Shown here: in pieces, positions 35,101-45,900 of the stretch
How positions within the stretch are numbered: the first letter of the stretch is position 1
Layout: each line of letters starts with the position of its first letter
Source: Sparassis latifolia
Lineage: Eukaryota > Basidiomycota > Agaricomycetes > Polyporales > Sparassidaceae
Assembly (NCBI GenBank): GCA_018466975.1
Contig: CM031555.1
Location: 3,038,001-3,102,000 of the forward strand
DNA: 64,000 bases
Direction: 5' to 3'
The notes under the pieces: model-generated
Databases searched by the model: none
Told to the model about the DNA's origin: nothing
The model's input: the letters and a program-made list of their open reading frames with translations, nothing else
Made by a program: the position numbers and the translations under genes

Positions 35101-36822
35101 CTTTGTGAGTGACTTGTCCTTGCTGTACCATGACCACAAATGTCGAGGTTCTGTGCCTCGCACGCCCTCGAGACTGAAGGTATCCAACCATATGCTGCAG
35201 CGGATCAAAACGGATGACAAGGTCGCATGCCTGGATGTTTAGAGGTCTAGCTCAGTTGTGAAAGAACGGAAATTCAATTGGACGGACCGGAAAATCAAGG
35301 CCTTCTTCAGCAACTGAAGTTGCAATAACTGAACAGAGACTGTCAATCACAGAGATGACATTCATGGCTGTCTTTTACTCACGTAGATTGATCTCTCTGT
35401 CCCGAAACAGTTTCACGACATCTTGCTGGGTTTTCAGAGCCATGCCTCTCCCTGGCGCCCTAGCTACGGCGCTTGTTCCGTGTCCAATGAGCTGTCCACA
35501 CTTGATAAGATGACTGAGCTGTGGAACGCAAGGCAGTATCTGGGAGAGGCATGCCGCGACGTGCCGCTGCTCAACAAACACGATGCCTTGGAACGAGGAG
35601 CTATAGTGAGCAAAGAGAAGATCAATCAATTCGCGGACTTTCGGCGAGCACCACTTAAGGTGGACCGTGAGCGGTAACGTTTCAGGGTCGTTTTCGTCCT
35701 CAAACAAATAGCGGAACTCGGAGAGGATAGATTCCAATTGCCTGACTTCCGGAGGGAGCGGGACATCTGAAGGACTCGGCATCATTGGCATGTCACCATT
35801 CACTTCGGCATAGTTGATAGCTAGATAGTCCAGATCAATGTCGCTGGCCTGGTTAATCATCTGTGTGATGCGTTGCTTGATATCCGTGTACAAGAACAGC
35901 TCCGCGCCGTACGGTCCCAGGCTAGCAAATGTCACTTCGTACCTTGTCCGTATCTTTTCTACAGGTATATCAATGTCTGGAGGGAGACTGGCTAAGTCCA
36001 GGCGATCCCAAAGAGAATGACTTAGGTATGCAGGATACGCGTCAGGAGGCGCGGGGTATTCGTGTATGATCTACCGGATGTTCAGTAGGTTCGTAGCAAG
36101 GAAGACCGACGACCCACCTCCTCGGGTTTGGGAGAATGCGTCATAAGTTCATCGACATGATGCCGGACCGCGATCACCTTCGCGTCCAGATTTCTCTCCA
36201 GAGTCATAAGAGACTCCACGGCATCTCTAGGGTTCCATATAGGTGATGCGGTCATCCCAAAAATCTTGGGTCGCGTCTCCACAGGCTGCTGAAAATATTC
36301 GCGCATTATACCATTGTAGGCGTGGTTCTTCCGCGTATGATGGCATTCATCGAATACGATCAATGACACCCTGTCAAGACTCCACAATGAATGCGTGAGC
36401 ACGTTGAGGAAGATTTGCGCTGGGAACAGACATTGAGACAAAGCGCCACGAGAACAAAGGAAGATCGCACCGGTCATGACAAAAACGTCCGCGCTCGCAA
36501 ACTCGTTCCTCCAACCGAATCGATCTGACAAGTCAATCGCAGTGGCACCATAGGACTTGCTGACGCGTAGAGGTGTCTGTTTCATGATGAAATCACCTTG
36601 CTGATCCACCAGAGCAACCTTGGGCACAAGGAAGATGATAATCTTCCGCAGTCCCGCATCCCGCGCCGAGATCCATTTGATCAGTAGCGTGCTAATGTAG
36701 GTCTTCCCACTACCCGTATCCAAAGCAGCGATAACATTGCCTCCGCGAGCGCGCGAAAATATCTCTTCCTGGTACCGACGCGGTAACAGGGATTCGTTGA
36801 CGTCGTCCAGATTTACGGTCAT
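32127..36822 (-). CDS. Dicer-like ribonuclease III
   Basis: Six exons: 36822-36118, 36070-35383, 35328-35288, 35230-33127, 33077-32621 and 32562-32127, 1476 aa, all GT-AG and in frame. Dicer cuts double-stranded RNA into small RNAs. In order it has a DExD/H helicase with LDTGSGKT, FDECHH and GMTASP, the helicase C domain with ATSVAEEGLDFP and YLQSRGRARH, and a dimerisation region with GAIGLLNHLCSLVP. RNase IIIa carries QRLETLGDSVLK and LQDCMEATLGA; RNase IIIb carries QRLEFLGDALIDL and ISDVLESVLGA. Both keep the acidic catalytic residues. The C terminus has a weak dsRNA-binding-like segment (NLSLSKGLAAERARIILDD) and an acidic tail. A PAZ domain was not recognised between dimerisation and RNase IIIa. 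Confidence 0.95.
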
Positions 36823-37519
36823 AGTTTCGAGCAAGTACTAGATGTAGCGCGTACTGCAGCGATGCAAGAGCATGGCTAGGGCACCAGAATGTAGGCCTCA
36901 ACCTTAGAACCACGCGCAAAGCAAGGCGAATGAAGTAAAGCAGACTCAGAGCCTTTTGTGGCGGAAAGTCGATCCTGATCTAAGTTACGTAATCCAGAGT
37001 CGTAGCGCTCGGGTAATTTGAACCTCCACAGAAGTCTCAACAAAGTTTCAACAAAAGCTTCAACGATCCAGACAAGAGTTTGCTGAGTGCTGAGGAACAA
37101 GGCGATGGCTGATGGAGATGGGAGATAGATTCAATCGGCGCCCGTGTACTGGGCGCTGCTGCAGCAGACTCATAAAATTTTACATAATTTACTGCTCAGA
37201 TTTCACATTCACCGGTCTCAGAAACGTTTAACAGTATCGCTCTTACTTCAGAGGTACACCTTGCGAATTTTAAAAACAAAACTTTGTTTGACTGTTGTGC
37301 TCCACCACGCCGTGCTCAAGCTGGGCGAAATCTGCATCTGGCACTGTTAGTGACCGAGCCTGACCTAGAAGGACAACTGACACTAGGCCTGTAATAAGCT
37401 GACGATACTAATCATTGGTATATCACTGCACTATGCCTGACCCCGTACTTCTTGTAAGAGAGTTCTTTGCTACTGCTACCGCAGTAACACGTCTGTCTTC
37501 GCTTGCTATCTCCATCCAT
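36823..37519. other. Divergent gap between Dicer and the CMD-like gene
   Basis: No supported gene. An in-frame upstream ATG at 37433 could extend the next gene by 29 codons, but the sequence there (gtacttcttgtaagagag) looks non-coding. It holds the promoters of both genes. Confidence 0.4.
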
Positions 37520-38431
37520 ATGGCGCACCTCGCAACCACCGACTTCTTGCAGCAGCTGAAGGCGATCTACCCATCGAAAGGCGCACTCACTCCTGAGACT
37601 GTCTTGTCGAATCCATGGTACCTCGTTGCAGCGGTTGCCTTCAGCGCGAGCAACAAGGCAGAGGCGGTTCCCCTGGTCTTCGCTTTCGTGCTCAGCGAGC
37701 TCAAGCTGGCTCAGGGCCGGGAGAGCGAGACGGAGAAGGCGCGCGAGCAGCAGCTGAGGCTCGCACGCAGGATTCGCGAGGCGCTGCTGCAATCGGGTGT
37801 GCTCACTGGGATACCGCGAGTAAGCCCTTGGCAGAATGATTTCTACATTCCCGGTCTGATCGCTAGGTTCAGGTGATCGACAGCTGCATCGCGCTGAACA
37901 CGGTCATGCCTGAGGATTTGCGAGACTCGAAGCCACAGAGGTTCACAGTCTGCATGCCCATCTATGACTCGGATATCTTACATCTTGTGCATGCATAGGA
38001 ACACAAAGAGGAGCATGGAGGATCTGGAAGAAAGCGGCCGGAAGCTCTTCCACTCCATGTACCGTGACACTGCAGACGGCGTGCAGAGTCTGCTCGACTC
38101 TGCCTACCAGGATCTTGGTCGGAATTTGCTTCTTTGCAATAGAAGAATTATGACATTCACATAGATTTTATCCGCAGGTTGGTGGTGTAACACAATCGGC
38201 TACGGCGTAACCTACGGTGGTACAACCCTGCTTACACAGGTCGAGACGTCCTTCACGATCGTCGCGGCCCTTATCGCCGTAGACGCGCCTCGCCAAATTG
38301 TATGGCACCTCGCGAATGCCCAACATGGCGGCGCGACACTGGAGGAGGCAAAGGCCGTGCGGCAGATTGCGATGACCGTTGCGGAGAAGTCTGGCGTTGT
38401 GTGGAGGGCAGGTGTGCCAGAGGCCATCTAG
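37520..38431 (+). CDS. AhpD/carboxymuconolactone decarboxylase-like protein
   Basis: Exons 37520-37819, 37873-37940, 37999-38117 and 38178-38431, 246 aa from MAHLATTDFLQQL. The fold is all-alpha (ALLQSGVLTGIPRVIDSCIALNTVMPE in pieces). The third exon has RSMEDLEESGRKLFHSMY, and the last one GWWCNTIGYGVTYGGTTLLTQVETSF, ALIAVDAPRQIVWHLANA and GATLEEAKAVRQIAM. The Gly-Trp and WH pattern is usual for fungal CMD-like proteins, which lack the CxxC of AhpD peroxidase partners. No CxxC is visible here either, so a redox role is not supported and the reaction is unknown. Confidence 0.7.
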
Positions 38432-39011
38432 ACGGGCTGCCAGTGCACGGGGGTATTGGATGTAAATCGAAGTAATTTGGGCAAATTGTAAATTAGATGT
38501 TCCTATGTTCTGCTATAGAGCGATTGGGTACACTGCAGAGCGCCTCTGGCATGCCTCCGTGCCAGCCGGCGGAGAGATCACCGAACCACTCTAATGATCT
38601 TGATCGAGAAAGGAAGACCAATTTAATATATATTAACCTTCGCGTTTCGATCACTTGTTATATCTGCTTCGAGGTAATATTCAAACGCACGTAAAGAAAG
38701 CTGGAAAAACACACTAGTTAATTGTTCAAGATACAGGCGACTTGACACTGACTCGGAGGAACAGCCTCAGTCATGTGTGCACATTCTGCAAAGCCTCCGC
38801 TAACCATGCACACAGTCCTCGCACTTCACTTCAAGATCGGCGCGCAGCAGAAAGAACATGGTCTGACATGAAGCCGACCATTCAGTTGTTAGCGTGATGC
38901 CGGAGCGGCTACGCATCGCGGCAGTAGCGAGATACCTGGATGAATTTAAACGCCGTGCCTCAGAGGCACGAAGCTTTGCTACATTTCCGAGAGTCATGCA
39001 CAAACTGTGGG

Positions 39012-39205
39012 TGTGTGTGGTTCCCTCATTAATATTATGAAGATAATGCGATCTGTGTGTCACAATTAGCACGGCATGACGGTCAGAATGCAAGTCGACA
39101 TATGAATCCCTGGCATGCACTTTGTGTACAAGGTTGCATCGTGTCAATTTTGGGGGCAAAAGAAAGGCTGTTTGCCGTTAGAGAGTTCGGCTGCCTCCAC
39201 AAAAT
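39012..39205 (+). repeat. Diverged ~200-bp direct repeat, unit 1
   Basis: It matches 39293-39490. Shared pieces are cattaatattatgaaga, gcggcatgacgg/gcacggcatgacgg, agaatgcaagt-gacatatgaat, tgtgtcaattttggggg and ctgcctcca. On the minus strand both units share a frame with DSYV, LHS and RHA-LI, so they may be relics of one coding exon. Confidence 0.65.
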
Positions 39206-39292
39206 CCCTCGCACTTCAAGATCGGCGCGCAGCAGAAAGAACATGGTCAGCAACGGGGACTAAAGACCTGTACCACTTCACGGTCAGGAAAA

Positions 39293-39490
39293 CTGTGTGT
39301 GGTGGTTCCTTCATTAATATTATGAAGAAGGTGCGACCTGTGCGTCCCAAATGAGCGCGGCATGACGGTTAGAATGCAAGTTGACATATGAATCTCCCAT
39401 GCATCTTACGCGGATGGTTGCATTAATTGTGTCAATTTTGGGGGGGAAAGAAAAGTGTTTGGTCTTCGAGAGCTCACCTGCCTCCAAAAA
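39293..39490 (+). repeat. Diverged ~200-bp direct repeat, unit 2
   Basis: Second copy of 39012-39205, about 281 bp downstream, with many substitutions and small indels. Confidence 0.65.
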
Positions 39491-39800
39491 GTTACTGAGC
39501 AAACCGAAAACTGTCCAGCTGAGCGCATATTGAGTGCCAACGGTAGGAATTGAGTGTGTGGAGCAGAGTGGTAGACAACACGCGACTTGGACCGCTCTGT
39601 TTCGGAAGGCAAATAATTCGGGAGGCCAATGAACAGTGTGCAAACGATGCAAGCGCGGCGTGCGATTCCGACCAGCTCGATTCAACCTTTGGTTCATACA
39701 TGCATTCGATTGTTATGTAGAGAAATTTTCATCCGGAAACAGCAATGAGCGTACACTGTAACACGAAGACTTATGAGAGAGGGAATGCGAGGATTATGTA

Positions 39801-41345
39801 TCAAAACACTTCAGCCTCTGACTGTATCTTGTCTGAAAAATTGGAGCTGAATCCTACTCCACACCAGCTCTGCGAGTCAGACCCAGCCGGAGACAACTGT
39901 GGGTCAATCCAGCTCGTATCCGAGTTCGTATCACTGAAATCACCGTGAAGAGTCTCGAAGGGGATACCCGAATTGATGGCACTTGACGACGGCGGTACTG
40001 GCGTGCGGCCCAGCGTCGCAGACGACCATGCATTGTGGAACTCCAGATCCGCCAATGGCGATGACAACCCGGACGAGAGCGACAGGACGTCCGGCAACGG
40101 CGGAGAGGCGGACCACGTATCCGACGCGACAGGGAACGACGCGGAGAAATCGAGTGTAGGGAGGACGAACGAGTGCGCGGGGTCGATCCCGCCCACGCTC
40201 TGGTGCCATACCTCCGGCTGTGCGCTATTCTCCACTTCTGCCTCTGCGCCGGCGTCGCTCTCGCTCCCCACACTCATTTCCTCCAAGATCGCGTCCATGC
40301 TCGCGGACTCGGCATGCTCCTCACCGCTCCGCACCTCCTCCAATACGCACCATCCGCTGCCGGCTTCGCCGAGCACACCTCGAACACGCGCGGCGTCCCA
40401 GCCTACGAATCGCACTTCGAGTAGCGTGCACAAACCACGAGGATCGCCCCGCGCAGTGCAGCAGACATCAGAGGAAGTGAAGACTTTGGCTGCATCAAGT
40501 CGCGCGAAGAGCGAGGACACACGTAAGGCGTGCGTGTTATGCGAATTGTGCAGTCCGGCGATTATTGGGAGCGGGAGTAACGGATGTGCGGAAGTGGTTG
40601 AAGGGGACGGCGAAGGCGACAAAGGCATGCGTGCGGTCGGAGTGGGTGCGAGGGGGATGAGGAGGTGCGTCGTCACATCGGGTGTAATGGGCGCCGGGAA
40701 GTAGTGCTCCAGGTCGTCCTTAGACTTGTCCTCCTCGGCAGCGGCCACCTGCTCAACGGGCTTCTCCGCTGGGACGACACGCGCCTGCCGGATCTCCTTC
40801 CTAGCCTTCTTCTCCTGCGCCTTCTTGTATTTCTTCATCCGCAATTTCTCTCGCTCGTCATGCATCTTCATGTCCCAGTCGGCCTCCCAGAAGGCGCGGC
40901 CGCTCACCGGCACATTGTCGGCCAGGCTCTGGAACACGGGACGCGCAGTAGAGAAGTTGCGCGCGAGGCCCAAGCCGACCTGCGTCGTGTTGGGCGGAAC
41001 AGTGGGAGCACGCGGGAGATGCGGGGCATGGAACGGATGGGCGAGGGCATATCTAACGGGCAAGGACAGACCTTGCTGGATCGTGCGAGTGTGCGCCGGC
41101 CCGGAATACAACGTACGTGCAGCGTGTGCAGTCGAGCCTATGCCGGGAGTGGTGAGATGTGTCGCGAACCGCGATAGGAGTGTTCGAGCATGTCTGAAGA
41201 GCGTCTGCGCGGTTGTCCGTGTCTGCCCAGGTGTGGACGGGATGTGTATCGAGCGAGCGATGCGTGCGAGACCGCCGCCGGTAGGTGTGAAGCGGGACGT
41301 TTGGCGGCCGATCAAGGCGCGGGTCCCGGACGATGCGAGCTGCAT
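39801..41345 (-). CDS. Orphan protein with mitochondrial-type N terminus
   Basis: A single uninterrupted 514-codon exon. The first ~115 residues are rich in Arg, Ser, Thr and Ala with almost no acidic residues (MQLASSGTRALIGRQTSRF, LARIARSIH), as in mitochondrial presequences. A charged coiled-coil segment follows, WDMKMHDEREKLRMKKYKKA then QEKKARKEIRQARVV. The middle contains ALRVSSLFARLDAAKVFTSS and CTLLEVRFVGWDAARVRGVLGE, and the C-terminal third is Ser/Asp-rich and probably disordered. No known domain was recognised. The length of the open frame with biased composition argues that it is real. Confidence 0.7.
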   Translation of the reverse strand: MQLASSGTRALIGRQTSRFTPTGGGLARIARSIHIPSTPGQTRTTAQTLFRHARTLLSRFATHLTTPGIGSTAHAARTLYSGPAHTRTIQQGLSLPVRYALAHPFHAPHLPRAPTVPPNTTQVGLGLARNFSTARPVFQSLADNVPVSGRAFWEADWDMKMHDEREKLRMKKYKKAQEKKARKEIRQARVVPAEKPVEQVAAAEEDKSKDDLEHYFPAPITPDVTTHLLIPLAPTPTARMPLSPSPSPSTTSAHPLLPLPIIAGLHNSHNTHALRVSSLFARLDAAKVFTSSDVCCTARGDPRGLCTLLEVRFVGWDAARVRGVLGEAGSGWCVLEEVRSGEEHAESASMDAILEEMSVGSESDAGAEAEVENSAQPEVWHQSVGGIDPAHSFVLPTLDFSASFPVASDTWSASPPLPDVLSLSSGLSSPLADLEFHNAWSSATLGRTPVPPSSSAINSGIPFETLHGDFSDTNSDTSWIDPQLSPAGSDSQSWCGVGFSSNFSDKIQSEAEVF

Positions 41346-41727
41346 CGTCGAACGTCGTTAGAGGGCGTCGAGGATGCGGAGGTGGTAGTGGTAGCGGTCG
41401 AAGCAGGGGCTGGCATGGAGTGCACCGGATAGGCCTTTCGAGGTGCCGCCCGCACGTGTCAGCGATGCCGCGTCGAAAGCCGCTCCGGCAACGTCTAGAT
41501 ATGGTAAGTCACCACAAAACATACGAAGCTTGATCGTCATCTGTTTTCGAGCTTAAGAGGCTTGCGCATCTCAGTATATTCACAGTAGCACATGCCTCAC
41601 CTCAACGAGCAGTTATCTCTTGACTAACTTTTTCGTTTTTCGTTATTCACAAACCATAACAATACATGGAGTATGTCTGCTGCTTCCTATTACTTCAAAG
41701 CTACGCTTCTTCATCCTTGTAAAGCCC
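41346..41727. other. Gap between orphan protein and MIF-like gene
   Basis: No supported gene. Both flanking genes are on the minus strand, so it should hold the promoter of the orphan gene and the 3' UTR of the MIF-like gene. Confidence 0.4.
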
Positions 41728-42306
41728 CTAACGGAAAAGGGCACTGAACGTAGTGGCCTTGTGTCTGCAACAAAACAATATAAGCCAACTTCCAGAGATT
41801 CTGAGAGAGATCTTACCCCAAGTACGCCAGTCCGGGATCATAGAAGGTGCTGCGACGGAGATATCAGATACGGAGAAAGAGCTTCAACTATAAGAGAGAT
41901 CTAACTAACATGTAACCACGGTTGTTCGGGACACCTAACTTCTTCTTGAAAAAATCGAAGAAGGCCTTGGCTGTAGCCTTCATTCAGCTCCGGGCTGATA
42001 TTCCCAAGGCTCGTCTGCAAGGTGTCTCTTAGTGCAGCTACCCACTTCGAGAAAACGAGTTCGGCTTACGATAGTGAGCAACAACGCAGGGTCGAACGTC
42101 CCATTGAAGGTGAGGTTCTCATTGTACGTGTAGCTCGTCGAGATGTATACCAGCGGCTTATTCAGCGTCTTTGCCGCGAACTAGAAATCAAATGTAATGA
42201 ATACGTAGATCAGTAGTATAAGAACAATACGTACTTCGGAGAACTCGAGCAAGAACGGTTTGGGATCAGCAAGGTGGACGTTGGTCTTCAGTTCGAGAGA
42301 CGGCAT
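41728..42306 (-). CDS. MIF/tautomerase-like protein
   Basis: Exons 42306-42235, 42180-42070, 42014-41910, 41849-41817 and 41764-41728, about 118 aa. It starts MPSLELKTNV, the MIF-type beginning in which Pro2 becomes the catalytic N-terminal proline after Met removal. KPLVYISTSYTYNENLTFNGT, SLGNISPELN, FFDFFKKKLGVPNNRGYI and TFYDPGLAYLG then HKATTFSALFR follow the family order. MIF-like proteins are small trimeric tautomerases. The third exon changes frame at the GG/CC run opposite 41969-41971. Removing one base joins NEGYSKAFFDFF, and the corrected exon length fits the next splice phase, so an extra base in the sequence is likely. Confidence 0.85.
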
Positions 42307-42906
42307 GGTTGATCAAGGTAAGAAACAGAGATGAGGCGTGCTCCCCTGTCGAAAAGATTGCTTGCTCATCGGAGTCATCAGGGGACCGTGGATAATTGCT
42401 GAGTGGGCGTATGAAGAGGAGCGGATGAGATCAGTCTCGGTGGCTGAGCACATGCCAAGTGGTTCAACTGATATCTAGCGGACCGACTTCCTTGCGCAAC
42501 ATCCTATGGCCCGACGCACTGATTTCTCTGCATTCAGAATGATTGTACTAGTTGCCAGAATTGCGCGAAAAGTGAAGCCTACACTAGTATCAATTTGCAG
42601 ATAGTCGGCAACGACTCGGAAGATCCTCGAGAAGAGGCGTGACCGTATGATGGTGCGAATGTCGTTCTCACAAGCGTTCAACGTTCAACTTCTACCCCAG
42701 CTTGTTGCAGACCTTCAAGAGTGTTGTTGCCTGCGGCATTGACGATGGGGTCTCTGAAGTTTGGTGTCGGTGCTGAGAAAGACAGCTGTGAAGTCCTTTT
42801 GCACAAGAAAAGATCTCCAAGGTTCAAGGTTGGTGGTATCTTCCAGGGTGCGTTGTACCAGCCCACTTAGCTGGCTATGAGCGAGGCTGATTTTCTCTGA
42901 CAACAG
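42307..42906. other. Divergent gap, 5' end of the amidohydrolase gene
   Basis: The first exon of the downstream gene must lie here, but no ATG gives a clean frame into the membrane segment after the acceptor at 42907. A frame from ATG 42743 is open to a possible donor near 42829 but joins in the wrong phase. Confidence 0.35.
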
Positions 42907-45900
42907 GTGTACTGCTGGTCATTGCGGCTGGAGTGCTCTCGACGTCTCCTGCGTGTATCGCTAGTCTCTCTTCATCGTGGCACGCAGTCCCAACCCGCCA
43001 GCGCGTCTTCTGAAGCTCTGGAAGATCCCAGCAGCGGATGGAAGGACGACATCTGGCCCATCCGCGAGCAGACACCTTGGGATATCTCGACCGACTATCC
43101 CTTCCCGCGCAAGCTCGAGTACGACGTGACGGAGGGCACATGGCTCCGGCTCGACGTGCACCCGCAGACGGGCGAGATCGTCTTCGACATGCTCGGCGAC
43201 CTCTACTGCCTGCCCGCCCACGCGTACTCTCCCTCGCAGCTGGCGTCCGGCGACATCTCGGTCGCGCGGCGTGTCCTCCTCGGTGTACCGCATGATTCCG
43301 ACCCTCACTTCTCCCCGGACGGACAAAAGCTCGTGTTCAGGAGTGACGCGGAACTCGGTGTCGAGAATATCTGGGTCATACCGTGGACGGGATGCGAGAT
43401 CATGGACGTCAGGCGCGATGACGCGAGCGGTCAGCTAGCGGCGGCGTTGCAGGTGCAGCACCACGAGGAAGGGCTCCTCGCGAGCGGTGTGAAGGAGAGC
43501 GCGCAGCGAAAGCACAACAGGCTCCTTCGCGAAGGTCGTCTCGCAGGTATGTTCGCGACCGCACGCACAGCGCTGCTGATTCTAGCCCAAGTGTAGCTCA
43601 GCGCGTGACGAACGAAACGTACCGCTGGGTGTCCGATGCGCGCTTCCACCCCTCCGGTTCGAGTGTCATCGCGACGAAATGGTACACTTCCTCGCGCAGC
43701 CTCGGCGCTGGTGAAGGCTGGCAGTACTCCATTCCCAACCCCGGCACACCAGTCGAAGTTGGAAGTGGTAAGCGTGTGATTGGTCGGACGCTCCCTCAAG
43801 GCTGGGGACCCGACCGCTATGGAGACCAGCAAATCGGTCCAGAACAGTTCATCTGGAGGGGCAATGACACGCTGATCTATTCGAAGAATGTGAGGGACAC
43901 CAACGGCGCGTTTTCATACAGCAAGGGTACGTTTTCTGGCGGTCGGGAAGAAATTCATCTACTGAAGGACGTCCAGACGTCCATTCTGGTATCTACGCCA
44001 TCTTCTCCACCAACGTGACGTCGAAGCGCACTACCACCCTTGTCGAAGCGTTCCCTGGAGGTGCCACCAGGCCCGAACTTTCTAGAGACGGTCGCACCCT
44101 CGCCTTCGTCCGCCGTGCACGCGATAAGGAAGTTCTCGTTCTGAAGTACGTGTGCTTCGCATCGCCAGTGACTTGTTCTGATCATCCCTCAGGGACCTTG
44201 AAACAGGAACCCTACAATACGTATGGGACGGCCTCGACATATGACCTTGGTGCAATCTCTGCACCGATGGGTACATACCCCTCATTCGCATTCACAGCTG
44301 ACGACAGTGCTGTCGTGATCTGGGCAGCAGGACGAATATACCATGTCCCGCTGTCGACGAATGCCCGCGGGGAGCGGATAGCAGCTAGCACGCCCTTGCC
44401 AGTGCGTTTCATTGCGCACGTTGAGAAGCGGCTCGCGGAGACAGCGACGGCGCGCACGGATATCTCAGCGGTGGAGACGGCCGACACGCAGCGGGTGTAT
44501 GCGTTCCAGGAATTGCGTATTGACGACGCGGGCACGCGAGCGTTGTTCCAGGGAGCTGGCGCGACGTACGTGCAGCGCGTTGGTGAGGGCGCCCCGCGCG
44601 CAGAGAAGGTTCCGACTCTCCATCCTGGCTCGCCGTATTACTCGCCTTCATTCATCGTTGGCGCTGATGACCTCGTTCTCCATGCTCGGTGGTCCGACGT
44701 CAACTTTACGACGTTTGAGCTCGCGAATCTCACGTCTGGCGTGGCGTATGAGCTCACGGGGCTGCCCTTCGGTCGATACTACTCTCCCATCTTGTGTGAG
44801 TGTGCAGGTTCGTCTAGGCGCATTGCGTTCGTGAAGACGGGGGGAGACTACCTTACTGGGGACATCGTTGCGACGGCCGGGTCCGGGTTGTACATCGGTG
44901 AAATTACATTGCCATCTCCGGCGAACAAAGGGAGCTCGATCCCCGTGCGCAACGTGCACCTCGTGCCCTCCGAGATCGACACAGAAGATCTGCTGAAGTC
45001 ACAGATCCGCTTCTTGCGGAGGAACGCGAGGCTGCTCGTGCAAACGCCACGCCGCTCGTTTGTCATTGACCTGGCTAAGGGGCCAAACGAGTTTGGTGAC
45101 TACACGCATGAGACTCTCGCCACCGGGAGAATGTCCACCGAGCTCGCGGTGGTTCCCAGTGGAGAGGGGACTGTGAAAGCAGGGAAGGTCGCCTTCGTGG
45201 AATTTTTCTATGTGAACGTCGTCCCCCATGTCGAGGCTGACAAGCCCGTCTGGAGCAAGCCTGGTAATGCGACGGCTGGCCTTGTGCGACTGGGTATTGA
45301 CGGTGGACATAGTATCGCGTGGAGTCGGGATGGGACTAAGCTATTCTGGTTCCTGGGTGAGCCGCATCTAATTTACTTCTGCCGCGAATCGGTTAGTAAA
45401 CACGAGTGCACGTCTTGTCACGATCAGGCCCCTTCCTGCACTACGTCGATGTCTCCGAAATCAGCGCATGCTCTTCAGCTGCGGCTCAGGACCCCTTGTC
45501 GTTTAGCATTTCCTGCATAAAGAACCTTCCTCAATTCCAGGAAGTAATCGTAGAATATCCCTCAGGCATCCAGCGTCTCAAGAGAGAAGCGGTAGCCTCA
45601 CATGGTGTGGGTGCGGACCCAGCTTCTCTCGCGAATGCCGATTTCCTCGTCATTTTCAACGCAACGCTGCTGACTATGGAGACGGGAGAGCTCCATTCAG
45701 ACTTGCTGACGGACGCCGTTTTGGTGACACGGGGTGGTGAGATCGAGGCCATAGTGGGTGTACAGGAACTGGTGCTTCCTTACGGCGCTACAGTGTTGGA
45801 TGCGGAAGGAGGTATGCTCCTTTTGTCGTGCTCTTTGTCCATTGATCGTGATATGGTAATAGGCTTCGTTATTCCCGGTTTCATCGATGTTCACGCCCAC

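Larger units (their letters stand above)
38432..39800. other. Gap with diverged tandem repeats
   Basis: No supported gene. It contains the ~200-bp direct repeats annotated separately and an additional shared piece, cttcaagatcggcgcgcagc followed by agaaagaacatggtc, at about 38826-38865 and 39214-39247. Confidence 0.5.
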
